Part shown: in pieces, positions 43,359 to 53,730 of the stretch
Layout: each line of letters opens with the position of its first letter
Position numbering within the stretch: position 1 is the stretch's first letter
NCBI RefSeq assembly: GCF_014646055.1
Contig: NZ_BMMS01000002.1
Coordinates: 79,729-143,728, forward strand
From: Wenjunlia tyrosinilytica
GTDB lineage: Bacteria; Actinomycetota; Actinomycetes; Streptomycetales; Streptomycetaceae
DNA: 64,000 bases
Reading direction: 5' to 3'
Made by a program: the position numbers and the translations under genes
Notes under the pieces: model-generated
Told to the model about the DNA's origin: nothing
Database searches by the model: none
The model's input: only the letters and a program-made list of their open reading frames with translations

Positions 43359-44438
<1,080 letters not shown>

Positions 44439-44495
44439 CTACCGCGCCGGACCTCGAGGGGTGGCATGGGACTCAGTCCTTGGACACGCCGACGA

Positions 44496-44527
44496 GGCGG
44501 CCCCGTCCGGTTCCGGACAGGGCCGCC
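44496..44527 (-). terminator. Hairpin after the M14 carboxypeptidase gene
   Basis: GGCGGCCCCGTCC (44496-44508) and GGACAGGGCCGCC (44515-44527) pair over 13 bp with one mismatch and a 6-nt loop, 26 bp beyond the stop of the carboxypeptidase gene and upstream of gap on the same strand. Confidence 0.8.
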
Positions 44528-44553
44528 CCGCGCTACTGGTCAGTCGGGGGTGC

Positions 44554-47508
44554 TCACCCCTTCTTGGCCAGGTACTTCAGCGCGCCGCCGAGGAGCCGGG
44601 CGCGCTCGGTGCGGGTCGAGACATGCTCCAGGCCGAATCCGAACAGGACCGAGTCGCCGGTCGTGACGGCCGCCGAGGAGTGGAAGAGCTCGCGGGAGCG
44701 GACCCAGTCCACGGCGTTGGGCTGGCTGCCGTCCGGGGCGCCCGGGACGGTCCAGGGACCCAGGGATGTCTCGAATCCCTCGATGTCCTTGTCCGCGCCG
44801 CCGATCACCAGGCGGGTGTTGTCGGCGAACACACCGTGGCCGCCGGTGCCCGGGTCGGTGATGTACGACAGGTCGAGGTCGACCTTCTTGCCCGCGTAGG
44901 CGCTCAGGTCGAACGTCACCTCCTGCCAGCCGTCGGACGTGCCGGTGAAGCGGTTCCACTTGCCGGTGGTGCCCTGCGCCTCGCAGCCCGTGCCCGTGAG
45001 GGTGAGGTAGTGCTTGAGGAACGGGTGGTCGGCGATGTAGAAGCCGGCGTCGCACTCGGCCGGGACGGCCGTCCCGGTCGCGCCGCCCGCCTCGGGCAGG
45101 GTGGTCCAGTCGTCGGCGCCCGGTGTGTGCGCCTCCAGGACCGCGTTGTCGTAGTCCTGTTCGGTGTCGAAGCTGAGCCAGAACCGCAGTTGCGGCTTGT
45201 CCTCGGCCTTCACACCGGTCAGGTCCACGGTCCGTGCGAGCCGCATCCAGGAGTCGTCCCGGTGCTCGGCCGCGGCGAACCAGTCGCCCTCGTACGGCTG
45301 GAAGGGCGTCCTGGCGCCCGGGTAGTCACCGGCCGCCTTGCTGGCGAACTGCGGGAACTGCGACGGGGGAAGCGAGTCCGAGGTGACGGTGTAGGCACCG
45401 GCCGCGTCCAGCGGGTTCCCCACCGCGTCGCCGAGCTTGACGTCCCGGTCCTTGAGCCCGCCCAGACCCTTGAACTCCTTGGCGCCCTTGAGCGAGATCC
45501 GGGTGTCGGCGCCGAGGTAGTACTGGCTGAAGTCGTCTGTCAGGGCCGGGCCGACGACGGAGGACCCGCCCGCCTGCTCTCCCGCCTGGACCAGCTTGCC
45601 GCCCTCGTTGAGGAAGTCGCGCACGGCCAGCAGCGTCGCCCCGCCGGGACGGGCCGCGCCGTTGTACCAGACCGCGGTCTTGAAGTGGCTCAGGACGCCG
45701 AGCGCGCTCGGGGAGCCCTGGGTGGCGACGTCCCACACGGCCGGCTTGCGGCCGTTGTCCCGCAGCGCGCGGACATAGGTGCGGACGTACTTGGCGGCGG
45801 CGTCGCCGCCCTCCTCGGCGATGACCAGGGTGTCGGCCTTGGGCGTCGCCTCCACGATGTAGCTGAAGGGCGCGCTCGAGGTCTTCTTCCCCTCGGCGGT
45901 CCGGCCGGTGAACCAGACCTTGACCTTGTCGCCGACGCCGGCCTTGCTCACCTTCGCCCGGTACTGGTCGAAGAAGAGGTGGTCGGTGCCGCCGTAGCGC
46001 TCACCGCCCTTCCACGCCTTGAGCTTCACGGTGTGCAGCGGGCCGCCGTCGACGCGGTAGTTCAGCCGCTTGTCACGAACGCTCTTGCGGACGGTGACGG
46101 CCACCGGCTGGTCGCCCCCGCGGGCGTAGGACGAGGTGAACGCGTCCGGGGTGAAGTCGGGGGCGTCGATGCCGACCGGCGAGGAGGGCCGGTCGGGGTG
46201 GGAGGCCGACTTCGCGACGGCGAGCGCGAACGAGATGTTCTTCTCGAACTCCTGCTCGATGAGCTTCTCGCTGTCGGGGAAGTTGAAGCCGCTCTGGCAG
46301 TCCTCGGGCTTCCACTCGTCGTTGGGGTCGATCCGCGACACCGTGGTGCAGGTGGACATCTCGGGGGTGAACATCGCCATCCCGTTGACGTTGCCCGCGT
46401 GGCCGTCCGCCTCACCGTTGGTGGTGTAGAGCTCGGAGGACAGCTGGGAGTGGTAGCCGGGGATGGCCGGCTTCTCCGGCGTTCCGGCGAGCGACTTGAG
46501 CGCCACGTCGTCCGGGGTCGGGGTCTGCACCTGCCACCCGACGCCGTACAGCAGCAGTTCGGCGGCGGAGTGGTAGTTGATGCCGTACTCGAAGCCGATG
46601 CGCTTCTCGAAGGCGTCCAGGGCCTTGGTCTCCGGCTCGGAGCCGGCGGACGTGCCGCGGTACGTCTCGTCGGCGGGGTCGGGCGAGGAGCCCTCGTTGT
46701 CGTAACCCCACTTGTAGGCGAAGTTGCGGTTGAGGTCGACGCCGTCGCCAGAGGTGATCTTCCCGTCGCCGTTGTTGTCGTGCAGGTTCTTGCGCCACAG
46801 GCGGTTGGCGGGCGCCTTGTGGGTGTAGTCGTAGCCGTCGGGGTTGGCCGAGATCACGAACCACAGCTCGGTGGTGTCGAGGATCTTGGTGACCTTGCTG
46901 TCCTTGCCGTAGTTGTCGAGGTAGTAGTGCAGGAGCCTGCGGGTCATCTCCGGAGTGATCCACTCACGGGCGTGCTGGTTGGACACGTACAGCACGGCGG
47001 GCTTCTTGCCGTCCTTGACCTTCTTGGCGTCCTTGCTGACCTTGATCGCCAGGATGTCCTGCTTGTTGATCGTCCTGCCGATGCTCACGACCTTGGTGAG
47101 CCCCGGGTGCGCCTGCCCCGTCGTGACGATCTCCTGCTTGAGGCCGTTCTTGCCGCTGTAGGGGCGGAAGACGCCGTCACCGGCGGCCGCGACCCGCCGG
47201 GTGGCGGCCGCGGAGATCTTGCGCTCCTTCAACTCGACGCCCTGGGCGTCCAGCTGGTGCGCCTGGCGCTTGGTCAGGAACAGCTCGACCCTGCTCGAGC
47301 CCTTGGCCGGCAGCGAGCCCAGCTCATGCCCGTCGGCGCCCGCCCTCAGCAGCAGGGGCACCTGGTTCTTCGTCACCTGCGCGGTCCAGACCGACAGGCT
47401 GTCGCCGTCCGCGGCCGCCCTCGGCTGCGCCTGTGCCGTCTGGACCGCGGCACCCGCGCCCACCACCAGCGTCAAAGCCGCAAGTACCGACGTCGTTCTT
47501 CGCCTCAT
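44554..47508 (-). CDS. Secreted M14 zinc carboxypeptidase
   Basis: 984 aa exported peptidase. Signal peptide RRRTTSVLAALTLVVGAGAA with AQAQ cleavage. The M14 domain (about residues 115-430) has the zinc motif SNQHAREWITPEM (H-x2-E), substrate Arg in DLNRNFAYKWG, the third zinc ligand in YGINYHSAAELLLYG and FVISANPDGYDY; the general base is expected in the region EMSTCTTVSRI and beyond. A long C-terminal part includes a ThuA/GATase-like region (DTLVIAEEGGDAAAKYVRTY) and a jelly-roll-like domain (LRFWLSFDTEQDYDNAVLEA). It stands between gap and whiA, splitting an otherwise conserved cluster. Palindromes lie upstream (47587-47610). Confidence 0.88.
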   Translation of the reverse strand: MRRRTTSVLAALTLVVGAGAAVQTAQAQPRAAADGDSLSVWTAQVTKNQVPLLLRAGADGHELGSLPAKGSSRVELFLTKRQAHQLDAQGVELKERKISAAATRRVAAAGDGVFRPYSGKNGLKQEIVTTGQAHPGLTKVVSIGRTINKQDILAIKVSKDAKKVKDGKKPAVLYVSNQHAREWITPEMTRRLLHYYLDNYGKDSKVTKILDTTELWFVISANPDGYDYTHKAPANRLWRKNLHDNNGDGKITSGDGVDLNRNFAYKWGYDNEGSSPDPADETYRGTSAGSEPETKALDAFEKRIGFEYGINYHSAAELLLYGVGWQVQTPTPDDVALKSLAGTPEKPAIPGYHSQLSSELYTTNGEADGHAGNVNGMAMFTPEMSTCTTVSRIDPNDEWKPEDCQSGFNFPDSEKLIEQEFEKNISFALAVAKSASHPDRPSSPVGIDAPDFTPDAFTSSYARGGDQPVAVTVRKSVRDKRLNYRVDGGPLHTVKLKAWKGGERYGGTDHLFFDQYRAKVSKAGVGDKVKVWFTGRTAEGKKTSSAPFSYIVEATPKADTLVIAEEGGDAAAKYVRTYVRALRDNGRKPAVWDVATQGSPSALGVLSHFKTAVWYNGAARPGGATLLAVRDFLNEGGKLVQAGEQAGGSSVVGPALTDDFSQYYLGADTRISLKGAKEFKGLGGLKDRDVKLGDAVGNPLDAAGAYTVTSDSLPPSQFPQFASKAAGDYPGARTPFQPYEGDWFAAAEHRDDSWMRLARTVDLTGVKAEDKPQLRFWLSFDTEQDYDNAVLEAHTPGADDWTTLPEAGGATGTAVPAECDAGFYIADHPFLKHYLTLTGTGCEAQGTTGKWNRFTGTSDGWQEVTFDLSAYAGKKVDLDLSYITDPGTGGHGVFADNTRLVIGGADKDIEGFETSLGPWTVPGAPDGSQPNAVDWVRSRELFHSSAAVTTGDSVLFGFGLEHVSTRTERARLLGGALKYLAKKG

Positions 47509-47586
47509 GAGCCCCCCTTGATTCGACAACGGTTCACTCGTGTCACGCAGAAACCACGGCGACAGCCTCGAACCCAGCTCATGGCC

Positions 47587-47610
47587 ATGTCAATGACATT
47601 CGTGTGTCAT
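47587..47610. promoter_or_regulatory. Overlapping palindromes upstream of the M14 gene
   Basis: ATGTCA-A-TGACAT (47587-47599) and ATGACA-TTCGTG-TGTCAT (47593-47610) share a half-site, giving three TGTCA-type half-sites within 24 bp, about 80-100 bp before the start codon. The rest of the 304-bp gap (47509-47812) contains the whiA terminator and no gene. Confidence 0.55.
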
Positions 47611-47657
47611 GTTTAAAGATCAGCGGATTGGCTTCGAAAATGTGCTCCGCCAACCGC

Positions 47658-47700
47658 AAAAAGGCCGCCCCGGCGGCGCGTTGGGCGCGGCCGGGGCGGC
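47658..47700 (-). terminator. Intrinsic terminator of the uvrC-rapZ-yvcK-whiA operon
   Basis: GCCGCCCCGGC (47664-47674) and GCCGGGGCGGC (47690-47700) are perfect 11-bp arms. On the minus strand the stem is followed by CCTTTTT (plus-strand AAAAAGG, 47658-47664), a clear U tract, which is uncommon in this genome. Confidence 0.92.
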
Positions 47701-47812
47701 GGGAGCGTGCGGGTGCCGGGCGAAAGACCGCCCGGGATGGGGCTGGATGGAACGTCCGGGTGGGAGCGGCTGGCAAACGCCGGGGGCGGGCGGATCGCAG
47801 CAGTAAAGGCGG

Positions 47813-48790
47813 TCAGCCCACCATTTCCTCCGTGAGCGTGGACTCGGTGCCGGGCAGACCCAGCTCGGAGGCGCGCTTGTCGGCCATGGCCAAAAGCCTG
47901 CGGATCCGGCCGGCGACCGCGTCCTTGGTCAGCGGCGGGTCGGCCAGCGAGCCCAGCTCCTCCAGCGAGGCCTGCTTGTGCTCCATGCGCAGCCGTCCGG
48001 CCGCCGCCAGGTGCTCGGGCACCTCGTCGCCCAGGATCTCCAGCGCACGCTGCACCCGGGCGCCCGCGGCCACCGCGGCGCGGGCGGAACGGCGCAGATT
48101 GGCGTCGTCGAAGTTCGCCAGGCGGTTGGCGGTCGCCCGCACCTCGCGGCGCATCCGCCGCTCCTCCCAGGCCAGCACCGACTCGTGGGCGCCCAAGCGG
48201 GTCAGGAGCGCGCCGATCGCGTCGCCGTCGCGCACGACCACCCGGTCCACCCCGCGCACCTCGCGGGCCTTGGCCGCGATGCCGAGCCGTCGGGCCGCTC
48301 CCACGAGGGCCAAGGCGGCCTCGGGGCCGGGGCAGGTCACCTCCAACGAGGACGAGCGGCCCGGCTCGGTCAGCGAGCCGTGCGCCAGGAAGGCCCCGCG
48401 CCAGGCGGCCTCCGCGTCGCAGGTGGCCCCCGAGACCACCTGCGGGGGCAGGCCGCGGATCGGCCGTCCCCGGCCGTCCACCAGGCCTGTCTGCCGGGCG
48501 AGCTGGTCGCCCCCGGCCACCACGCGCACCACGTATCTGCTGCCGCGCCGCAGGCCCCCGGGGGCCATCACGACCAGGTCGGAAGCGTGCCCGAAGACCT
48601 CGAGGATGTCCTTGCGGAGCCGGCGTGCCGCGATACCGGTGTCCAGCTCCGCCTCGATCACAATGCGCCCGCTCACCAAGTGCAGTCCGCCTGCGAATCG
48701 CAGGATCGCCGAGACCTCCGCCTTCCGGCAGCAGGTCCGGGTGACGGGGAGCCGGCTGATTTCGTCCTTCACCGCTGCCGTCATCGCCAT
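47813..48790 (-). CDS. whiA: Sporulation transcription factor WhiA
   Basis: 325 aa. WhiA controls the switch from aerial growth to sporulation septation in Streptomyces, together with WhiB. It has a degenerate LAGLIDADG homing-endonuclease-like N-terminal domain ([34 protein letters not shown]) and a C-terminal helix-turn-helix ([20 protein letters not shown]). The start [16 protein letters not shown] at 48790 overlaps the yvcK stop by 10 bp. Confidence 0.96.
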   Translation of the reverse strand: MAMTAAVKDEISRLPVTRTCCRKAEVSAILRFAGGLHLVSGRIVIEAELDTGIAARRLRKDILEVFGHASDLVVMAPGGLRRGSRYVVRVVAGGDQLARQTGLVDGRGRPIRGLPPQVVSGATCDAEAAWRGAFLAHGSLTEPGRSSSLEVTCPGPEAALALVGAARRLGIAAKAREVRGVDRVVVRDGDAIGALLTRLGAHESVLAWEERRMRREVRATANRLANFDDANLRRSARAAVAAGARVQRALEILGDEVPEHLAAAGRLRMEHKQASLEELGSLADPPLTKDAVAGRIRRLLAMADKRASELGLPGTESTLTEEMVG

Positions 48791-49878
48791 GGGCCGATCC
48801 TTCCATGCATCCGGAAAATCCGGTCGTACGCGGCGGCCAACAGCTCGGGCTCGTGTCGCGAGCTGACGGCCTCGCCCTCACGGGGGCAGGCGGCGACCGG
48901 GGCCAGCTCGACGGTGCCGTTCAGCGCCTCGGCCGCCTTGCGCAGGCTGGCCCGGTCGTGCACGGCTGCCTCGTCGGCCAGCACCACGTCGATGCTGAGT
49001 TTAGGGGCGTGACCGGCCAGGACCTCCAGGTGGCGCTGCGGGGAGAAGCCCTCGGTCTCCCCCGGCTGGGGTGCCAGATTCAGCGTCAGGACCTTGCGGG
49101 CCTTGGTGCCCATGAGCGCGTCGGCCAGCTCCGGAACCAGCAGATGCGGCATGACGGAGCTGAACCACGACCCCGGGCCGAGCACCACCCAGTCGGCGTC
49201 CATCACCGCGGCGACGGCCTCGGGAACGGCCGGCGGGTCGGGCGGGTCGAGCCGTACTTCCTGCACTTCGCCGGGGGTCAGGGCCACGGTGGCCTGCCCG
49301 CGGACGGTGTCCACCTCGGTCGGCCGGGCCGGGTCGTGGCCGCGTACGGTCGCCTCCAGCTCCAGCGGCACCGCCGACATCGGCAGCACCCGTCCGTGCG
49401 CCCCCAGCAGCCGCCCCACGAGGTCCAGCGCGGCCACATGGTCGTCCAGCTGTTCCCACAGGGCGACGATCAGCAGGTTGCCCACGGCGTGGCCGTGAAG
49501 TTCACCCTGGCTGGTGAACCTGTGCTGGATCACCTCGGACCAGGTGCGTCCCCATTCGTCGTCCCCGCACAGCGCGGCCAGCGCCTTGCGCAGGTCTCCG
49601 GGCGGCAGCACACCGAGCTCGTCCCGCAGCCGCCCGCTGGAGCCGCCGTCGTCGGCCACGGTGACCACGGCGGTCAGATCGCCGGTGATCCGGCGCAGCG
49701 CGGCCAGGGACGCGGACAGGCCCTGCCCTCCTCCGAGGGCCACCACCTTGGGCTGAACACCGGAGCGGCGCCCCATGAGGCTGGGGATGCGGCCGCGTAC
49801 GGGACGCGAGGCGACCGCTCTCGCCCTGGCCACCTCGCCCCTGCTCTCACGGCTGCCGCGTCGGTTCGCCCGCGTCAC
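48781..49878 (-). CDS. yvcK: YvcK/CofD-like protein (gluconeogenesis factor family)
   Basis: 365 aa. The family binds UDP-sugars and is needed for carbon-source adaptation and cell shape; it is related to CofD transferases. Motifs [44 protein letters not shown] and [16 protein letters not shown] are complete. The GTG at 49878 (overlapping the rapZ stop as GTGA) gives a 34-residue basic leader; ATG 49776 would start directly at [17 protein letters not shown] and is the alternative. Confidence 0.93.
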   Translation of the reverse strand: MTRANRRGSRESRGEVARARAVASRPVRGRIPSLMGRRSGVQPKVVALGGGQGLSASLAALRRITGDLTAVVTVADDGGSSGRLRDELGVLPPGDLRKALAALCGDDEWGRTWSEVIQHRFTSQGELHGHAVGNLLIVALWEQLDDHVAALDLVGRLLGAHGRVLPMSAVPLELEATVRGHDPARPTEVDTVRGQATVALTPGEVQEVRLDPPDPPAVPEAVAAVMDADWVVLGPGSWFSSVMPHLLVPELADALMGTKARKVLTLNLAPQPGETEGFSPQRHLEVLAGHAPKLSIDVVLADEAAVHDRASLRKAAEALNGTVELAPVAACPREGEAVSSRHEPELLAAAYDRIFRMHGRIGPWR

Positions 49879-50792
49879 TCGCGCCCCATGTCGCGGTGCA
49901 CGATCACGGTCTCCACACCGTCCGAGACCAGCCGGTGGGCCAGGCGCTCGGACATGGCGACACTGCGGTGCTTGCCGCCCGTACAGCCCACGGCGATGGT
50001 CACGTACCGCTTGCCCTCGCGGCGGTAGCCGGTGGCGATGATGCGCAGCAGCTCCGCGTACCGGTCCAGGAACTCCTTGGCGCCAGGCTGGTCGAACACG
50101 TACCGGGAGACCTCGTCGTCCAGGCCGGTGTGCGGGCGCAGCTCGGGGACCCAGTGCGGGTTGGGGAGGAAGCGGCAGTCCGCGACGAGGTCGGCGTCGA
50201 CGGGCAGCCCGTACTTGAAGCCGAACGACATGACGGTGGCCCGCAGCTCCGGCTCCTCGTCGCCCGCGAACTGGGCGTCCATCTTGGCGCGCAGCTCGTG
50301 CACATTGAGGCTGGAGGTGTCTATCACCAGGTCGGCCTCGCCGCGCAGCTCGCGCAGCAGGGCCCGCTCCTCGGCGATGCCGTCCACGATCCGTCCGTCG
50401 CCCTGGAGGGGGTGCGGCCGGCGGACGCTCTCGAAGCGGCGCACCAGCGCCTCGTCGGACGCCTCCAGGAACAGCACACGCCGCCGCACACCGCCGGTGT
50501 CGAGGTCGGCGAGGGACTGGCGCAGATTGTCGAAGAACCGACGGCCGCGCACATCGACGACCACCGCTATCCGGGGCACGGAGCCCTGGGAGCGGGCGCC
50601 GAGCTCGACCATGGTGGGGATCAGCGACGGCGGCAGGTTGTCGACCACGAACCAGCCGAGGTCCTCCAGGCACTTGGCCGCGGTGCTGCGCCCCGCCCCC
50701 GACATGCCGGAGATGACCACCAGCTCGGGGTTGGCCTCGCTCCCCGCTTCGGCCTTGCTCACGTCGTCCGCCGCTTCATTCACTTCGCTCAC
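49875..50792 (-). CDS. rapZ: RapZ-family nucleotide-binding protein
   Basis: 305 aa. P-loop GMSGAGRST near residue 32, Walker-B-like [20 protein letters not shown], and the C-terminal [20 protein letters not shown], which in E. coli RapZ is part of the RNA- and metabolite-binding domain. The role in actinobacteria is not well defined. The GTG at 50792 is preceded by GTAGGAAC; the TTG at 50843 would be a far longer overlap with uvrC. It overlaps uvrC by 17 bp. Confidence 0.93.
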   Translation of the reverse strand: MSEVNEAADDVSKAEAGSEANPELVVISGMSGAGRSTAAKCLEDLGWFVVDNLPPSLIPTMVELGARSQGSVPRIAVVVDVRGRRFFDNLRQSLADLDTGGVRRRVLFLEASDEALVRRFESVRRPHPLQGDGRIVDGIAEERALLRELRGEADLVIDTSSLNVHELRAKMDAQFAGDEEPELRATVMSFGFKYGLPVDADLVADCRFLPNPHWVPELRPHTGLDDEVSRYVFDQPGAKEFLDRYAELLRIIATGYRREGKRYVTIAVGCTGGKHRSVAMSERLAHRLVSDGVETVIVHRDMGRE

Positions 50793-53118
50793 TGTTCCTA
50801 CCCCCGTCGGTTGGGGCCTTCGGTGTCCGGTCGTCCTCTTCAATGATCTCGCCTGTGGCGGTGTTCACCGCCGGGACGGCCTTCGGGCCCTGTGCGAGTG
50901 CCACGGCGATCGCCTCCGCCGTGCGGCGGCCGATCCCGGGAACCTCGCAGATCTGCTCGATTGTCGCTGCTCGGAGCCGTTTCAACGAACCGAAATGCTT
51001 CAGGAGTGCCTGGCGGCGGGTCTCGCCGAGCCCGGGTACGGAGTCCAGGGCGCCCGCGGTCATCGACCTGGACCGCTTGCTGCGCTGGTAGGAGATGGCG
51101 AAGCGGTGGGCCTCGTCACGGACGCGCTGGAGGAGGTAGAGCCCCTCGCTGGTGCGGGGCAGCACCACGGGGTCCTCCTGGCCGGGCAGCCAGACCTCCT
51201 CGAGGCGCTTGGCGAGGCCGCACAGGGCGACGTCGTCCATGCCGAGCGCCTCCAGGGCGGCCTTGGCCGCCGCCACCTGGGGGCGGCCGCCGTCGACCAC
51301 GACGAGCTGGGGCGGGTACGCGAACTTGCGAGGCTTGCCCGTGTCCGGGTCGATGGGCCCGGACGCGGGGGCCGGGCGGCCGTAGCCGTCGGCCTCGACG
51401 TCCACGCCGCCGTGGCTGTCGCGGGGGCCGTTGCCGTCCTCCGTGCCGTCGTCCTCCGTGGCATTGACGTCCTTCGTGGCATTGACGTCGTCCGTGCCGT
51501 TGACGCTTGCGCCGTTGGCCTCGGTGTTGCCACTCCCGGCGTTGGCCTCGGCGTTCCCGATGGCGTTGCCGTTCCCGCCGTTGCCGTTCTCGCCGTTCCC
51601 GTTCTCGCCGTTGCCGCCGTTCCCGTTCCGGCCCTTCCCGTTGGACTCGGCGTTCCCATCTGCCTCGGCGGTTCCGCTGCCGTTGCCCTGGGCGGTCGGG
51701 CTCCACAGGTCGGCCTTCTCCTGCTCCTGGAGATAGCGCCGGAACCGCCGGGTGACCACCTCGTGCATCGACCGGACGTCGTCCTGGCCCGCGAAGCCCT
51801 TGATCTGGAACCGGCGGTACTCGCTCTTCCTCGCGAGGCCGTCCTCGAAGACGACCATGGAGGCGACCACGTCGTCCCCCTGGAGGTGGGAGATGTCGAA
51901 GCACTCGATGCGCAGCGGCGCACTGTCCAGCTCCAGGGCCTCGGCGATCTCCTCCAGCGCACGCGAGCGCGTGGTGAGATCTGACGCGCGCCGGGTCTTG
52001 TGCAGAGCGAGCGCCTGCTGGGCGTTGCGCTGCACGGTCGCCATGAGGTCCCTTTTGTCACCGCGCTGCGGGATGCGCAGATCGACCCTGGACCCGCGCC
52101 GCCCCGCCAGCCACTCGGCGACGGGCTCCACCGGGGCGGGCAGTGCCGGAACGAGGACCTCGCGCGGCACGGCGTCGCCCTGCTCGTCGCCGTAGAGCTG
52201 CTGGAGGGCGTGCTCGACGAGCCCCGCCGTGTCGACGGCCTCCACCTTGTCGGTCACCCAGCCGCGCTGGCCGCGCACCCGGCCGCCGCGCACATGGAAG
52301 ATCTGGACGGCTGCCTCGAGCTCGTCCTCGGCCACGGCCACCACGTCGGCGTCGGTGGCGTCGGTGAACACCACCGCGTTCTTCTCCATGGCGCGCTTGA
52401 GCGCCGTGATGTCGTCGCGCAGGCGGGCGGCCTTCTCGTACTCCATCTCGGAGGCCGCGTCCTTCATCTGCTGCTCCAGGCGGCGCAGATAGGTGCCGGT
52501 GCGGCCGGCCATGAAGTCGCAGAACTCGTCGGCGAGCGCCCGGTGGTCCTCGGCCGAGATCCGGCCGACGCAGGGCGCCGAGCACTTGCCGATGTAGCCG
52601 AGCAGGCAGGGGCGGCCGATCTGGGCGGAGCGCTTGAAGACGCCGGAGGAGCAGGTGCGCACGGGGAAGACCCTCAGCAGCAGGTCCACGGTCTCGCGGA
52701 TCGCCCAGGCGTGGGCGTAGGGGCCGAAGTAGCGCACGCCCTTGCGCTTGGGGCCGCGCATGACCTGCACCCGCGGGAACTCCTCGTTGAGCGTCACGGC
52801 GAGGGAGGGGTAGCTCTTGTCGTCGCGGTACTTGACGTTGAACCGGGGGTCGAACTCCTTGATCCAGGAGTACTCGAGCTGGAGCGCCTCGACCTCGGTG
52901 TCGACGACGGTCCACTCCACGGACGCGGCGGTGGTCACCATCGTGCGGGTGCGCGGATGGAGGAAGGCGATGTCCTGGAAGTAGGAGGAGAGCCTCTGGC
53001 GCAGGCTCTTGGCCTTCCCGACATAGACGACCCGCCCGTGGGCGTCACGGAACTTGTACACCCCGGGAGAGTCGGGAATCTGCCCGGGCTTGGGGCGGTA
53101 AGTCGACGGGTCGGCCAT
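50776..53118 (-). CDS. uvrC: UvrABC endonuclease subunit C with an Asn/Gly-rich insert
   Basis: 780 aa. UvrC makes the two incisions in nucleotide excision repair. Domains in order: GIY-YIG nuclease (about residues 12-95; [20 protein letters not shown]), UVR motif binding UvrB (about 205-245; [20 protein letters not shown]), RNase-H-like nuclease (first Asp in [12 protein letters not shown] near 407; second in [11 protein letters not shown] near 607) and C-terminal helix-hairpin-helix. Between the two catalytic aspartates, at about 470-585, lies a low-complexity run rich in Asn, Gly, Glu and Asp ([20 protein letters not shown]) that accounts for the extra length. It is the first gene of the rapZ-yvcK-whiA operon. 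Confidence 0.95.
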   Translation of the reverse strand: MADPSTYRPKPGQIPDSPGVYKFRDAHGRVVYVGKAKSLRQRLSSYFQDIAFLHPRTRTMVTTAASVEWTVVDTEVEALQLEYSWIKEFDPRFNVKYRDDKSYPSLAVTLNEEFPRVQVMRGPKRKGVRYFGPYAHAWAIRETVDLLLRVFPVRTCSSGVFKRSAQIGRPCLLGYIGKCSAPCVGRISAEDHRALADEFCDFMAGRTGTYLRRLEQQMKDAASEMEYEKAARLRDDITALKRAMEKNAVVFTDATDADVVAVAEDELEAAVQIFHVRGGRVRGQRGWVTDKVEAVDTAGLVEHALQQLYGDEQGDAVPREVLVPALPAPVEPVAEWLAGRRGSRVDLRIPQRGDKRDLMATVQRNAQQALALHKTRRASDLTTRSRALEEIAEALELDSAPLRIECFDISHLQGDDVVASMVVFEDGLARKSEYRRFQIKGFAGQDDVRSMHEVVTRRFRRYLQEQEKADLWSPTAQGNGSGTAEADGNAESNGKGRNGNGGNGENGNGENGNGGNGNAIGNAEANAGSGNTEANGASVNGTDDVNATKDVNATEDDGTEDGNGPRDSHGGVDVEADGYGRPAPASGPIDPDTGKPRKFAYPPQLVVVDGGRPQVAAAKAALEALGMDDVALCGLAKRLEEVWLPGQEDPVVLPRTSEGLYLLQRVRDEAHRFAISYQRSKRSRSMTAGALDSVPGLGETRRQALLKHFGSLKRLRAATIEQICEVPGIGRRTAEAIAVALAQGPKAVPAVNTATGEIIEEDDRTPKAPTDGGRNSERSE
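51395..51690 (-). repeat. Low-complexity imperfect repeats encoding the UvrC insert
   Basis: Short units such as CCGTTGCCGTTC, TCGCCGTTCCCG and GGCATTGACGTC (plus strand) recur many times. They encode Asn-Gly and Asn-Ala-Thr runs. Base composition is lower in GC than the flanks because of AAC codons, while the reading frame stays intact. Confidence 0.85.
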
Positions 53119-53238
53119 GGCTCCACCCTACTGATTGGCGGGGACAGTCAGGCTCGCACCGTGGTCCTTGCCATGCCCCCTCCGCCCGGCCGCCGGCGCC
53201 TGCGGACCGCGCCCCCACCGCTCCTCGGGCAGGGCGCT

Positions 53239-53730
53239 TCAATGCGGCGGCGCGGGCCGCCGGGGCCTCCCGGGGGCTCCCCCTCCGGTCGTCCTCCAGT
53301 CGTCCTTGGGCTTTCCGCCCACCGTGATCCGGCCGTCCTCGACCCTCACCGGTATCGCCGGGAGGGCCTTGTCCGCCGGGCCCTGGGCCACTGTGCCGTC
53401 GGTGATGTGGAAGCGGCTGCCGTGGCAGGGGCAGTTCGCCGTGCCGTCCGCCACGGAGTCCACCACGCACCCGGCGTGCGTGCACACGGCGCTGAACGCC
53501 GTGAAGCGGCCCTTCTCCGGCTGTGAGACCAGCAGCTTCCGCTCGCGGAAGAGCTCGGCCCCGCCCACCGGGATCTGCGTCGCCGCCCCGAGGTCCACCG
53601 GCTCGGTGGGCACCGCGGGTGCCGCCGCTCCCGTGCCCGGCCCGCACGAGGCCGACGTGAGAGCGGCGGCAGCCACCAGAACACTGCGGCGACAGGGAAT
53701 CGGCCCCCGGCCGTCGTCGAACCCGTCCAC
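53239..53730 (-). CDS. Exported Rieske [2Fe-2S] protein, probable lipoprotein
   Basis: 163 aa. The N-terminus IPCRRSVLVAAAALTSASC combines a twin-arginine pair with a lipobox-like SASC, so it is probably Tat-exported folded and lipid-anchored. The Rieske ligands are in CTHAGCVVDS and CPCHGSRFHI. The electron partner is unknown. The GTG start shares one base with the uvrA stop codon (TAGTG), so it is read through from uvrA. The C-terminal 15 residues are Pro/Gly/Arg-rich. Confidence 0.87.
   Translation of the reverse strand: MDGFDDGRGPIPCRRSVLVAAAALTSASCGPGTGAAAPAVPTEPVDLGAATQIPVGGAELFRERKLLVSQPEKGRFTAFSAVCTHAGCVVDSVADGTANCPCHGSRFHITDGTVAQGPADKALPAIPVRVEDGRITVGGKPKDDWRTTGGGAPGRPRRPAPPH

Noticed and set aside
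50757-50792. rapZ start region GTGAGCGAAGTGAATGAAGC as another copy of the GTGAGC element
   Set aside because: Only the first nine bases and general acidic-codon pattern match; the CACGAGGCTGCCC and GGCGGAGAAGCGAAC blocks are missing.
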